Positions 1-8,417 of a stretch of DNA of 64,000 nucleotides are shown piece by piece. Made by a program: the position numbers and the translations under genes. This DNA comes from JACCYI01 sp963828075 (GTDB lineage: Bacteria; Actinomycetota; Thermoleophilia; Solirubrobacterales; Solirubrobacteraceae), in contig CAWHDH010000017.1 of NCBI GenBank assembly GCA_963828075.1, positions 1,116,001-1,180,000 of the forward strand. The letters are read 5' to 3'. Under the pieces are notes generated by a model, which was not told the DNA's origin, made no database searches, and saw only the letters and a list, made by a program, of their open reading frames with translations. Position 1 is the first letter of the stretch; every line of letters begins with the position of its first letter.

Positions 1-1
1 G

Positions 2-451
2 ACCGACGCGGAGGCGATCCGGTTCACGCGGCTGCCCGACCCCGTGCCCGCCGGCTTCGCCGAGGGCTGGGTCGCCCGCTACGAACAGGGCCGGCGCGAC
101 GGAACCACCGAGGGGTTCGCCGTCGTCACCGCCGATGGGGCGTTCGCCGGACTCGCCCTCGCACCGGACATCGATCGCGCGGGGCGCCAGGTCGAGCTCG
201 GATACATCATCGCTCCTTCCGCGCGCGGGCAAGGCGTGGCGACCGCGACGCTCCGGTGGCTGACCCGCTGGGCGTTCGAGGAGCTCGGCGTCCTGCGCGC
301 CTATCTCATAATCGACCGCGAGAACCAGCCGTCGGCGCGCGTCGCGCGGCGCTGCGGCTACGTCCTCGAGGGCGTCCTGCGATCCCTGCATCTCAAGCAG
401 GAGATCCGCATCGACGCCGAGATCTGGTCGCGCCTGCCGACCGATCCGTGA
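2..451 (+). CDS. GNAT-family N-acetyltransferase, 5' end outside the window
   Basis: Probable acetyl-CoA-dependent N-acetyltransferase of the RimJ/RimL-like GNAT group, which acetylates protein N-termini or small amines. The open frame runs back to the window edge, and the residues before the first possible start (a GTG at position 44) read like a normal GNAT N-terminus (DAEAIRFTRLPDP), so the true start is upstream. Visible are the acetyl-CoA loop region (YIIAPSARGQGVAT, Q/RxxGxG/A type) and the following conserved block with the N-x-x-S-x-R-V-A pattern (ENQPSARVARRCGY). It ends 25 bp before the next gene on the same strand. The family is confident, the substrate is unknown. Confidence 0.85.
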   Translation, partial: TDAEAIRFTRLPDPVPAGFAEGWVARYEQGRRDGTTEGFAVVTADGAFAGLALAPDIDRAGRQVELGYIIAPSARGQGVATATLRWLTRWAFEELGVLRAYLIIDRENQPSARVARRCGYVLEGVLRSLHLKQEIRIDAEIWSRLPTDP

Positions 452-476
452 CCGGCTCCCGGTACCGTCTGCACAC

Positions 477-845
477 GTGAACCCGCTGGCGCGCACGGTG
501 ATCGAGGCGGCGAAGTCGCCCGCCGGGCGGCGCGTGATCCGGAGCGCCGCGACGGCGGCCGCGGGGCTCGTCGCCAAGAGCGGCGGCGGCCGGGTCGGGG
601 AGTGGCAGGCCGACCGCCGGCAGCGCGCGCTCGCCTACAAGCTGGCCCGCCAGGTCCACGGCCGGCTGTCGGAGGCGGTCTTCGTCGGGTCGGAGCGCAC
701 GCACCTCGTCGTCTGGAACGACGACGTCCCACTCGCCGTGTTCCCGCCGGTGGACGGCGACCTCGCCGAGCGGACGGAGATCCGGCACGTCACCGATGCC
801 GATCGCTTCGACCCGCCGCCGGAGAAGGCCCGGCGGCGGCGCTGA
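477..845 (+). CDS. Hypothetical protein, 122 aa
   Basis: A small basic protein with a GTG start. The N-terminal 40 residues are Ala/Arg-rich and could form an amphipathic helix; the rest looks like a small mixed alpha/beta domain (LVVWNDDVPLAVFPPVDGD) ending in a charged tail (EKARRRR). I recognise no family. It follows the acetyltransferase gene on the same strand and is convergent with ftsI, separated by a hairpin-rich 78-bp gap. Codon third positions are strongly G/C as in the neighbours, which supports coding. Confidence 0.6.
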   Translation: MNPLARTVIEAAKSPAGRRVIRSAATAAAGLVAKSGGGRVGEWQADRRQRALAYKLARQVHGRLSEAVFVGSERTHLVVWNDDVPLAVFPPVDGDLAERTEIRHVTDADRFDPPPEKARRRR

Positions 846-852
846 CTGCCCT

Positions 853-925
853 AGTACACGTGGCCGCGAGTTCTGCACGCTTCTGACGCCGTCAGAACCG
901 GGCCGACCTCACGGCCACGCGTACT
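853..925. terminator. Nested inverted repeat between convergent genes
   Basis: Outer arms 853-870 and 908-925 are complementary at 16 of 18 positions. Inside lies a second perfect hairpin at 881-897 (7-bp stem TTCTGAC/GTCAGAA, 3-nt loop). The right outer arm reaches into the ftsI stop codon. Placement between two convergent genes suggests a bidirectional transcription terminator; there is no T-run, so the mechanism is not certain. Confidence 0.55.
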
Positions 926-2585
926 ACTTGGGCGCGATCCGCAGGTAGTTGAGCGTCGAGGAGGTGATCGCCTTCCACGCCGGCGCCGCGATCAGCCCGC
1001 CGTAGATCTCACCCTGCGGCTCGTCGACCATGACGGTGACGAGCAGGCGCGGCCGGTCGGCCGGCGCGAAGCCGACGAACGAGGCGACGTACTTGGTGTC
1101 GGAGTAGCCGCCGTAGATCGGGTCGGGCTTGTTCGCTGTGCCCGTCTTGCCGGCCAGCACGTAGCCGGGGATGTTGGCGCCCGTCGCCGTGCCGCCCGGC
1201 CCGACGACGCCCTCGAGCATCCGGCGCACCGACGCCGCCGTGGCGGCGGAGAGGACGCGCCGGCCGCGCGGCTTGTGCGTCGGGCGCCCGCCGACCGCGC
1301 CGACGACGTGCGGCGGGCGCAGGATCCCGCCGTTCGCGATCGCCGCGTACGCGACCGCCATCTGCATCGGCGTCACGGCTAGGCCCTGGCCGATCGGCAG
1401 GTTGCCCATCGATGAGCCCGAGTACTGCTCGCGCGGGAGGATGATCCCGGCCTCCTCGCCGGGAAGATCAGCCCCGGTGGGCTTGCCGAAGCCGAAGCGC
1501 CGGACCCAGTAGTCGAACCGGTCGGGGCCCGACCGCTGCCCGATCGTGATCGCGCCGACGTTGCTCGACTGCTGCAGGATCTTCGCCGTCGTGAGGGTCA
1601 CGTGGGGGCGCGGGTGCGACTCGCCGATCTCGCGGTCGGCCACCTTGATCGTCGGCGCCAGACTGAACTCGGTGTCCGGCGTGACCTTGCCGTCCTCGAG
1701 CGCGCCGGCCACCGTGAACGCCTTGAAGGTCGACCCAGGCTCATACGACGAGCCGACCGCGCGGTTCTGCTTGGCGTAGTCGGGGGCGCCCGCGACGTCG
1801 TTGGCGTCGACCCGCGGCCAGTTCGCCAGCGCCATCACCGCGCCGTCGCGCGGGTCCATGACGATGGCGGTGGCGCCCTTTGGCTTCCACTTCTCCCCGA
1901 GCTCCGCGAGCACCGACTCCGCGCGGTCCTGGATGTTGGCGTCGATCGTCAGCTTCACCGCGGCACCCTGGCGGGCGGGCTTGGTCTCGCGCAGCGAGAT
2001 CGCGTCGCCGAGCGCGTCCTTGACCAGCCGGCGCTCGCCGTCACGGCCGCGCAGGTTGGCGTCCTCGGACTGCTCGAGGCCGGCGAGCCCCTGATTGTCG
2101 GTCCCGGTCATGCCCAGCAACTGGGACGCCAGCCAAGCGCGTGGGTAGCTCCGGCGGGCGTCGGGCACGAACTCGAGGCCTTCGATCGCGAGCTTCTCGG
2201 CCTTCTGCGCGCGCACGGCGGGGACCTTGCGGGCGAGGTAGACGAAGCCGGTGCCGCGCAGCGTCAGCTTGCGCAGCAGGACGTCCTCGTCCACTCGAAG
2301 GATCGGCGCGAGCCGGCCGGCGACCTTCTGCGGGTCCTTGATCAGGTAGGGGTTCGCGGCGATGCCGGCGGCCGGCTCGGACACCGCGAGCTCGACGCCG
2401 CGGCGGTCGGTGATCGCGCCGCGCCGGGCCGGCACCGTGATCGTGGCCTCCTGCTGGGTGACTGCGGCGCGCTTGAGATCGGAGGCGCGGACCACGCCCA
2501 TCCAGGTCGCCTTGGCGGCACCGAGGGCGAGGAGACCGAGAAAGACGGCGAAGAGGAATCCGATGCGGCGCTCGATGCCGCTCAC
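924..2585 (-). CDS. ftsI: Septal peptidoglycan transpeptidase, class B PBP (FtsI/PBP3 type)
   Basis: Cross-links septal peptidoglycan from the outer face of the cytoplasmic membrane as part of the divisome. About 553 aa: an N-terminal membrane anchor (residues about 8-28), a PBP dimerisation domain, then a transpeptidase domain with all three active-site motifs: S-T-F-K near residue 284, S-S-N near 340 and K-T-G-T near 478. The GTG start overlaps the upstream ftsL-like stop (GTGA), so the two are probably translationally coupled. The frame stays open far upstream, but residues before the GTG are shadow of the ftsL-like gene. There is no C-terminal PASTA domain. No murE/murF/mraY follows; the next gene is convergent. 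Confidence 0.93.
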   Translation of the reverse strand: MSGIERRIGFLFAVFLGLLALGAAKATWMGVVRASDLKRAAVTQQEATITVPARRGAITDRRGVELAVSEPAAGIAANPYLIKDPQKVAGRLAPILRVDEDVLLRKLTLRGTGFVYLARKVPAVRAQKAEKLAIEGLEFVPDARRSYPRAWLASQLLGMTGTDNQGLAGLEQSEDANLRGRDGERRLVKDALGDAISLRETKPARQGAAVKLTIDANIQDRAESVLAELGEKWKPKGATAIVMDPRDGAVMALANWPRVDANDVAGAPDYAKQNRAVGSSYEPGSTFKAFTVAGALEDGKVTPDTEFSLAPTIKVADREIGESHPRPHVTLTTAKILQQSSNVGAITIGQRSGPDRFDYWVRRFGFGKPTGADLPGEEAGIILPREQYSGSSMGNLPIGQGLAVTPMQMAVAYAAIANGGILRPPHVVGAVGGRPTHKPRGRRVLSAATAASVRRMLEGVVGPGGTATGANIPGYVLAGKTGTANKPDPIYGGYSDTKYVASFVGFAPADRPRLLVTVMVDEPQGEIYGGLIAAPAWKAITSSTLNYLRIAPK

Positions 2586-3418
2586 GGCCCGTCGGTCGGC
2601 GCCGCGGCCGCGCCGTTGGCGGCGGGGGCGGTGGGCGGCGCGGTGGTGGTCGCGGGCTGCTGGGTGGTCGGGGGTACCTGCTGGGTGGTCGGGGGTGCCT
2701 GCTGGGTGGTCGCGGGCGTCTGGGTCGTCGCGGGGGTAACCGGCGGCGGCGGCGTGGTGGCCGGCGGCGCCGTGGTCGCCCCCGCCGTCGTGGCGGTCGC
2801 GGGCGCTCCCGCGACGCCCGTCGCGGCCGCGCCACCCGCGGATGCCTCCGCGAGCGAGCCCGGCACCACGCCGCCGTTGGCCATCAGGGCCCGCGCGGCG
2901 TCGGTCGGTGCCTCCATGCGCTTGAGGGCCCACCGGGGGTCCGAGCCCGGGCGGACGCGGAGGTACTCGACCGTGCCGGCCGCGGGCATGACCATCCCGG
3001 CGCCGGCCGCGAACTCGCCGATCCGGTCGCCCGCCGAGAGTCGGGCAACGCTCAGCTCCAGCGCGGCGTTCTGGCGCTCGAGCGTGCTCGAGGTCTCCAC
3101 GGCACGGCCGATCCCGGCGTTGAGCTTGAGCAGCGAGACCTGCATCGCGACGATCCCGCCGAGGCCGATCCCGATGAGCCAGATCCACGCCTGCGAGTGC
3201 AAGAGGCGGACGAGCAGCCGGTTGTCCGGCAGCGCGCGGATGTGGTCGAACGCAGTGGTGGTCCGGCGGCGGGTCGGTGCCGGCAGCGCGACCGCGCCCG
3301 CGGCATGGACCGGACGGCGAACCGGGCCGCTGACCCGGCGTGGACCCCGCGGCGCCGTGTGGCGCGCCGCCGGCCGGTGGCGCGCCGAGCGCGCGCGGGC
3401 GGATGCGGACTGGCTCAT
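2582..3418 (-). CDS. ftsL: FtsL-like divisome protein with Pro/Thr-rich tail
   Basis: Bitopic cell-division protein by position and architecture: between rsmH and ftsI, with an Arg/Ala-rich cytoplasmic head (about 70 residues), one membrane segment around residues 78-96 (AWIWLIGIGLGGIVAMQ) and a following heptad-type coiled-coil stretch (LLKLNAGIGRAVETSSTLER). FtsL normally bridges FtsB/FtsQ to FtsW/FtsI. At 278 aa it is more than twice the length of E. coli FtsL; the extra part is an Ala/Thr/Pro/Gln low-complexity tail containing TTQQ-x-P-P-type repeats, presumably outside the membrane. It overlaps both neighbours by 4 bp. FtsL sequences diverge strongly, so the name rests mainly on synteny and topology. 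Confidence 0.75.
   Translation of the reverse strand: MSQSASARARSARHRPAARHTAPRGPRRVSGPVRRPVHAAGAVALPAPTRRRTTTAFDHIRALPDNRLLVRLLHSQAWIWLIGIGLGGIVAMQVSLLKLNAGIGRAVETSSTLERQNAALELSVARLSAGDRIGEFAAGAGMVMPAAGTVEYLRVRPGSDPRWALKRMEAPTDAARALMANGGVVPGSLAEASAGGAAATGVAGAPATATTAGATTAPPATTPPPPVTPATTQTPATTQQAPPTTQQVPPTTQQPATTTAPPTAPAANGAAAAPTDGP
2658..2720 (-). repeat. 21-bp tandem repeat, 3 copies, inside the ftsL-like gene
   Basis: Units at 2658-2678, 2679-2699 and 2700-2720; the first two differ at one base and the third is slightly diverged. Each encodes seven residues of the T-T-Q-Q-x-P-P type. Such an in-frame array is prone to copy-number change between strains, altering tail length without breaking the frame. 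Confidence 0.8.
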
Positions 3419-4386
3419 GCGCGGACCTCCAGGTTCCCTCCGGGAGCGGACGGATCGAGCTTGCGGGCCGCGCGCAACCGCGCGGACTTCGCCCGCGGGT
3501 TGGCGGCGACCTCCCCCGGCGTCGGCACGACGGAGCGCCGGAACACCAGCTCCGCCTCGGGCGTGCGCCCGCAGGCGCAGACCGGAAAGTCGGGCGGGCA
3601 GATGCAGCCGCGGGTGCGCTCGGCGAGGAAGCGCTTGACGCGGCGGTCCTCGAGCGAGTGGAACGAGACGGCGGCCAGGCGGCCGCCCGTCGCCAGCAGT
3701 TCCCAGGCGACCGGGAGCGCGTCGTCGAGCTGGGAGAGCTCGTCGTTGACGGCGATCCGGATGCCCTGGAACGTGCGCTTGGCCGGATGGCCGCCGCCGA
3801 AGCGCGCGGGCGCCGGGATCGCGGCGCTGATCGCTTCGACGAGCTCGAAGGTGGTGTCAAGTGGGGCGGCGGCCCGTCGCCGGACGATCTCGCCGGCGAT
3901 CCGGTCGGCGTAGCGCTCCTCGCCGTACTGGCGCAGCGCTTGCGAGATCCGGCGCCGGTCCCAGGTGTTGACGATCTCGTGCGCGGTGAGCGCCTGGTCG
4001 GGATCCATCCGCATGTCGAGCGGCGCGTCATACGCGTAGGAGAACCCGCGCGCCCGGGTGTCGACCTGCATCGAGCTCATGCCGAGGTCCAGATAGACGA
4101 GGTCGGGGCGGACGCCCTCCTCGAGCAGGAGGCGCAGCCCGGCGGCGAAGTCGGCCCGGATGAAGCGAGTACGGCACGTTACGTCGGCGGACAGCTCGGC
4201 GAAGGTCTCCTCCGCCAGCGGGTCGCGGTCGATGGCGATGAGCAGGCCGCCGGGGCCGAGGCGGTCGGCGACGAGGCGAGCGTGGCCACCGCCGCCGAAG
4301 GTGCAGTCGACCGCGATCTGGCCGGGCTGCGGATCGAGTGCTTCGATCAGCTCGCCGGCGAGGACCGGGACGTGCGTGGAGGGCAT
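3415..4386 (-). CDS. rsmH: 16S rRNA (cytosine(1402)-N(4))-methyltransferase
   Basis: Methylates N4 of C1402 in the 16S rRNA P-site using S-adenosylmethionine (RsmH/MraW). The product of 323 aa shows the family N-terminus (HVPVLAGELIEAL), the SAM-binding glycine motif (DCTFGGGGHARLVADRLG), YLDLGMSSMQVD and the FHSLEDRRVKRFL block. I chose the ATG at 4386, one base after the mraZ stop, because family members begin just before the HxPVL motif; a TTG 18 bp upstream is the alternative. A C-terminal CxCPPxFPVCxCG cluster is present (CICPPDFPVCACG). It overlaps ftsL by 4 bp (ATGA). Confidence 0.95.
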   Translation of the reverse strand: MPSTHVPVLAGELIEALDPQPGQIAVDCTFGGGGHARLVADRLGPGGLLIAIDRDPLAEETFAELSADVTCRTRFIRADFAAGLRLLLEEGVRPDLVYLDLGMSSMQVDTRARGFSYAYDAPLDMRMDPDQALTAHEIVNTWDRRRISQALRQYGEERYADRIAGEIVRRRAAAPLDTTFELVEAISAAIPAPARFGGGHPAKRTFQGIRIAVNDELSQLDDALPVAWELLATGGRLAAVSFHSLEDRRVKRFLAERTRGCICPPDFPVCACGRTPEAELVFRRSVVPTPGEVAANPRAKSARLRAARKLDPSAPGGNLEVRA

Positions 4387-4387
4387 G

Positions 4388-4825
4388 TCAAGCAGGATGG
4401 CCAAGGGAGGCGGTCAGCTCAGGGGCCTGGGCGGTCAGTTCGGCGTCGTAGGTCTCCCACGCGGCCCGGTCCCAGATCTCCAGGGACGTGCCCGTGCCGG
4501 TGATCACGGCCTCGCGACCCTTGATGCCGGCGTGGTCGAGGTGCTGGGAGTGCAGCGTGATCCGGCCGGCGCCGTCGAGCTCGACGTCGTCGGCCTTCGC
4601 GTAGAAGAGCCGGCTCAGGCGCTTGTAGTCCGCGCCCAGCGGGTTCAGCCCGGCCAGCGCCTGCTCGGCGAGCTGGGCGTACACGGCCTCGGGATAGACG
4701 CTGATGCAGGGCTCCGCCCCGCGGACGAGGAAAACCGGTCCCGACAGCTGCGACCGGAACCGCGACGGGACCGTCAGCCGGTTCTTGGCGTCGAGGCTGT
4801 GTTCGAAGGTTCCGTGAAAGGCCAT
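4388..4825 (-). CDS. mraZ: MraZ, transcriptional regulator of the division cluster
   Basis: DNA-binding regulator of the dcw cluster and usually autoregulatory. It has 145 aa, the usual length. Two SpoVT/AbrB-like halves are visible: N-terminal (DAKNRLTVPSRFR) and C-terminal (VELDGAGRITLHSQHL), each carrying the D/x-K/G-x-R-[IL] pattern of the family. It is the first gene of the minus-strand cluster, with a 357-bp leader before the next feature. It is probably regulated by its own TGGG repeats in that leader. Confidence 0.95.
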   Translation of the reverse strand: MAFHGTFEHSLDAKNRLTVPSRFRSQLSGPVFLVRGAEPCISVYPEAVYAQLAEQALAGLNPLGADYKRLSRLFYAKADDVELDGAGRITLHSQHLDHAGIKGREAVITGTGTSLEIWDRAAWETYDAELTAQAPELTASLGHPA

Positions 4826-4911
4826 GGGTCATGAGCTTTCGCATCAGACAGGCGAGTCGATCCGAGGTGGCGGAGTGGGAGGAGCCCCGCCACCCCGGAC
4901 CGGCTGACGTG

Positions 4912-4935
4912 GCCAAGGTACCCCACAACGTCCCA
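4912..4935 (-). promoter_or_regulatory. Candidate MraZ-binding box upstream of mraZ
   Basis: Read on the minus strand, TGGG motifs lie at 4935-4932 and 4925-4922, with a weaker TGGC at 4915-4912, all on a 10-bp period (TGGGACGTTG then TGGGGTACCT). Direct TGGG repeats about one helical turn apart are the known MraZ operator design. A further TGGGAC lies at 4966-4961. The rest of the gap 4826-5182 shows no gene; its far end (5117-5182) is a copy of the leader of the 6015 gene. I did not find a convincing -35/-10 pair. Confidence 0.5.
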
Positions 4936-5182
4936 CCTTGCAACACACTTCGCACCTTTCGTCCCACGAGGATCCGGGCCGCGCGTGTCGGTGGACAGAA
5001 ACTCCTGCAAAACAGCCACAATTGTCGGTGGGACAGAGTGTGGCTTGAACCGCCCGAACGCGCAGGATCCGTTGCGGATCGGGCCGCTGCACCGCCGATT
5101 GCGAGCTGCCGTGCCAATCCGTAGGCTTGGCCGTCCATCCGTCCGGACGACGGTCTATCGCCGAGCAAGGACCACGCCGCCC

Positions 5183-5912
5183 ATGACCCGCGCTGCCCAC
5201 CTCCTCGAGGGCGTGGTGCGGCGACACCTGGCTGGCGTGGGGCATCCCGAAGCTCGGCGCGTCGGTGAAGAGCATCTACGACGCGCTCGCCGGCGCGTTC
5301 TTCGGCGCGACCCTGTCGAGCCAGTTCAAGCAGGAGACCGGCCTCGACCTCCAGCAGGACATCTTCTCTTGGATCGGCGACACGGCGGTCTACGTGCGCG
5401 GCTCCGACCTCGCGGCGCTCGACGGCGCCGTCGTCATCCAGGCCACCGATGCTGCCAAGGCCAAGGCAGCCGTCACGAAGATCGTCGGCGTGATCGACCG
5501 GCAGGCGTCCGGGTTCGCGCCTTTTGAGCCGACCACGCTCGACGGCGCCGAGGTCGCGTACTCCGCCGCCATACCCGGCACCCCGCGGCCGGTGGTGATC
5601 GCCGTCGGCAAGGGCCGCGTCGTCATCGCCTACGGCGAGAAGGCGGCGACCGACGGGCTCGAGGCCGGCGACAAACTGGGCGACACCGAAGGCTTCAAGC
5701 GCGCCAAGGAAGCACTCGGCGGCAAGGCCGACCCGGCCTCTCATCTATCCGCGGGCCCGGTCATCAAGCTCCTCGAGGCGACGCCGGACGTGACCTCCCA
5801 TCCCGCCGTCGGCAAGGCCAAGCCGTACCTGGAGACGATCGAATCGGTGGTGGAGGGCGCCGAGAAGAAGGGCGACCGGCTGCGCTCGCGGACAGCGGTG
5901 CTGCTGAAGTAG
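5183..5912 (+). pseudogene. Decayed duplicate of the downstream DUF3352-type lipoprotein gene
   Basis: A tandem copy of the gene at 6015 with two internal deletions. It keeps the leader (a shared TCCGTAGGCTTGGCCGTC block and TATCGCCGAGCAAGGA), the start ATGACCCGCGC and about eight codons. It then jumps to a short piece matching parent positions about 6152-6166, and then to the part matching 6900 onward. The two joins remove roughly 110 and 730 bp and put the start codon out of frame with the remaining C-terminal part, whose frame is open from about 5221 to 5912. That part is highly similar to the parent (SWIGDTAVYVRG, VVIQATDAAKAKAAVTKIVG). A GTG at 5265 could in principle start a 215-aa fragment without a signal peptide. 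Confidence 0.8.
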
Positions 5913-6014
5913 CGGTCGGCCGAGCGCGACCAGGCGCATTTCCGCGGCGAGCAGCCACGATCCGTAGGCTTGGCCGTCACGACCGTCTATCGCCGAGCAA
6001 GGAAACGCCTACCG

Positions 6015-7592
6015 ATGACCCGCGCCGCCCGCCTCCTCCTGATGAGCTGCCTGCTGGCCGTGCTGGCCGCGTGCGGCGCGAGCTCCGGCGGCGGGAGCGC
6101 CGACGCGGATCCGGCGACCCTCATGCCGCCGACGGCGGCCCTGTACGTCGAGGCCGTGGTGCGGCCCGAGGGTGAGCAGAAGGATGGGATGCTGGCGGCC
6201 GCCGGCAAGGTCCTGCGCACGCCGGATCCCGAGAAGAAGATCCGCGAGCTGTTGGACAAGGCGGTACAGGACGGCAGCGACAACTTCGACTACGACCGCG
6301 ATCTCAAGCCCTGGCTCGGTGAGCGGGCCGGGCTGTACGTGACGAACATCGAGGCCGAAGAGTCGGAGTTCTTCGGCGCCATCGCCGCATCGGACACCGA
6401 GAAGGCGATGGCCGCGGTCGACGCGGCGATGAAGCGCGACAAGGAGAAGACGCGCGAGGCCTCCTACGAGGGCGTCGACTACAAGATCGACGACGAGGGG
6501 GTCGCCTTCGGGATCATCGACGACTTCCTCGGCGCCGGGCATGAGAAGCTGTTCAAGCGGGCGGTCGACACGTCCAAGGACGGCAAGTCGCTGGCCGACA
6601 ACAAGCAGTTCAAGGCGACGCTCGACAGTCTCGACGACGCGCGGATCGGGACCGCCTACGTTGACGTCAAGACGCTCGTCGACGCCGGGCTGAAGGCCGA
6701 TCCGGCCGCCCGCGAGCAGCTCGAGCAGTTCAAGGGCGTCTTCAACCTCGAGAAGATGAAGCCGATCGGCATGGCACTGCTGGCCGACGGCGAGCGGGTC
6801 GCGATCGAGTCGAGCGTGTCGTCTGAGGGCGCCGGCAAGTTCTTCAATCAGCTCCTGCTGCTCTCGGGCGACACCACACCGCTGGTCGCCGAGCTGCCCG
6901 GCGACAGCTGGCTTGCCTACGGCGTGCCGAAGCTCGGCGCGACGGTTGAGTCGCTCTACGACGCGTTCGCGGGGGCACTCGGCGGCGCCGCCCTGTCGGG
7001 CCAGATCAAGCAGCAGACCGGTCTCGACCTCAAGGAGGACGTCCTCTCCTGGATCGGCGACACCGCGGTCTACGCGCGCGGCGTCGACCTCGCGGCGATC
7101 GACGGCGCCGTCGTCATCCAGGCCACCGATGCCGCCAAGGCCAAGGCGGCCGTCACGAAGATCGTCGGTGTCATCAGCCAGCAGGCGCCCCAGCTCGCGC
7201 CTAAGCCGACCAAGCTCGACGGCGCTGAGACCGCGTTCAGCGTCGCGGTGCCCGGAACCCCGCGGCCGGCGGTGATCGCCGTCGGCAAGGGCCGGGTCGT
7301 CATCGCCTACGGCGAGAAGGCGGCGACCGACGGGCTGGATGCGGGAGCCAGCAAGCTGGGCGACGCCGAGGGCTTCAAGCGCGCCAAGGACGCGCTCGGC
7401 GGCGACGCCGACCCGTCCTTCTATGTCGCGATGGACCCGGTGATCAAGATCCTCGAAGCGACCCCGGACGTGACCGCCGATCCCGACTTCGGCAAGGCCA
7501 AGCCCTACCTGGCGACGATCGACTCGGTCGTCTCCGGCGGCGAGAAGAAGGGCGACCGGCTGCGCTCGCGGATCGCGGTGCGGCTGAAGTAG
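6015..7592 (+). CDS. DUF3352-type lipoprotein, 525 aa
   Basis: Exported lipoprotein of unknown function. The ATG at 6015 gives a lipoprotein signal peptide with lipobox LAAC (about residues 18-21) followed by a Gly/Ser linker; the frame extends 45 bp further up but that part has no signal character. The body has two related halves typical of DUF3352 proteins, with stretches such as GLYVTNIEAEESEFFGAI and VVIQATDAAKAKAAVTKIVG that look like repeated units interrogating the same fold. Its partial duplicate lies directly upstream. It ends 12 bp before an ABC transporter operon on the same strand, so read-through is possible, though a shared function is not evident. Confidence 0.8.
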   Translation: MTRAARLLLMSCLLAVLAACGASSGGGSADADPATLMPPTAALYVEAVVRPEGEQKDGMLAAAGKVLRTPDPEKKIRELLDKAVQDGSDNFDYDRDLKPWLGERAGLYVTNIEAEESEFFGAIAASDTEKAMAAVDAAMKRDKEKTREASYEGVDYKIDDEGVAFGIIDDFLGAGHEKLFKRAVDTSKDGKSLADNKQFKATLDSLDDARIGTAYVDVKTLVDAGLKADPAAREQLEQFKGVFNLEKMKPIGMALLADGERVAIESSVSSEGAGKFFNQLLLLSGDTTPLVAELPGDSWLAYGVPKLGATVESLYDAFAGALGGAALSGQIKQQTGLDLKEDVLSWIGDTAVYARGVDLAAIDGAVVIQATDAAKAKAAVTKIVGVISQQAPQLAPKPTKLDGAETAFSVAVPGTPRPAVIAVGKGRVVIAYGEKAATDGLDAGASKLGDAEGFKRAKDALGGDADPSFYVAMDPVIKILEATPDVTADPDFGKAKPYLATIDSVVSGGEKKGDRLRSRIAVRLK

Positions 7593-7604
7593 CGCGACCG
7601 GCGC

Positions 7605-8417
7605 ATGCACCGGCGCCAGGTCATCGCGACGCTGATCAGCGCGCTCTTCCTGGCGCCGCTGGCGTTTCTCGTCCTGGGCGCGCTGCGCGCGCCCGGCGAG
7701 CCGCCGCCCACCGGGCTCGAGGTGCTGATCCCCGAGCCGGTGACGGCGGCGTTCGCGCGCGCGTTCGACCTGGTGCCGCTCGGGCGCCAGCTGCTCAACT
7801 CGGCGCTGGTCGCGCTGATCGCGGTGCCGCTCAGCGTCCTCGTCGCGTCATGGGCCGGCTTCGCCGCCACCCGCCTGGGTCCGACCGGGCGGCGGCTCAT
7901 CGTCGGCGCGTCGCTCGCGGCGCTGCTGGTGCCGCCGACGGCGATGTGGGTCCCGCGCTTCGTGCTGTTCAGCCGCGTCGAGCTCGTCGACACCTATGTG
8001 CCGCTGATCGCGCCGGCGCTGATGGCGACCTCGCCGCTGTTCGTGCTGCTGTTCTACTGGAGCTACTCCCGGCTCCCGCGCGACCTCGTCGACGCCGCGC
8101 AAGTGGAGGGCATGGGCACCTTCGCGACCTGGCGGCGGGTGGCCGCGCCGCTCGTGCGGCCGACGACGTTCGCGGTCGCCGCGCTGAGCTTCGTGTTCCA
8201 CTGGAGCAACTTCGTCGATCCGCTCCTCTACCTCAACGATCCCTCGCTGTTCACCGCACCGCTCGGCCTGCGCCAGCTCAAGGACCTCGGTGCCACCGAC
8301 TTCGGCGTGCTGCTCGCCGCGGCGCTCGCCGTGACCCTGCCCGCGGTGCTGGCCTTCCTGGCGGTGCAGCGACGATTCCTCTCCGACACCAGGGCGGCGG
8401 GATGGCTCGGGCGCTGA
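7605..8417 (+). CDS. ABC sugar-type transporter permease (MalG-like)
   Basis: Inner-membrane permease of the carbohydrate uptake-1 family. It has 270 aa with about six hydrophobic segments, starting with a segment at residues 7-27. The cytoplasmic EAA loop that contacts the ATPase is visible (RDLVDAAQVEGMGTFATWRR, E-G in the usual place). It is the first of four genes (permease, binding protein, ATPase, permease) joined by 4-16 bp overlaps. Substrate unknown; carbohydrate or a phosphorylated polyol is likely for this family. Confidence 0.88.
   Translation: MHRRQVIATLISALFLAPLAFLVLGALRAPGEPPPTGLEVLIPEPVTAAFARAFDLVPLGRQLLNSALVALIAVPLSVLVASWAGFAATRLGPTGRRLIVGASLAALLVPPTAMWVPRFVLFSRVELVDTYVPLIAPALMATSPLFVLLFYWSYSRLPRDLVDAAQVEGMGTFATWRRVAAPLVRPTTFAVAALSFVFHWSNFVDPLLYLNDPSLFTAPLGLRQLKDLGATDFGVLLAAALAVTLPAVLAFLAVQRRFLSDTRAAGWLGR

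Noticed and set aside
1602..3638. Long plus-strand open frame opposite ftsI/ftsL
   Set aside because: Antisense to confidently identified genes, Arg/Gly-rich without domains; long antisense frames are expected at this GC content.
2586..4031. Upstream extension of the ftsI frame to 4031
   Set aside because: Residues before the GTG at 2585 are low-complexity Arg/Pro/Ser, and the region is occupied by ftsL and rsmH in another frame.
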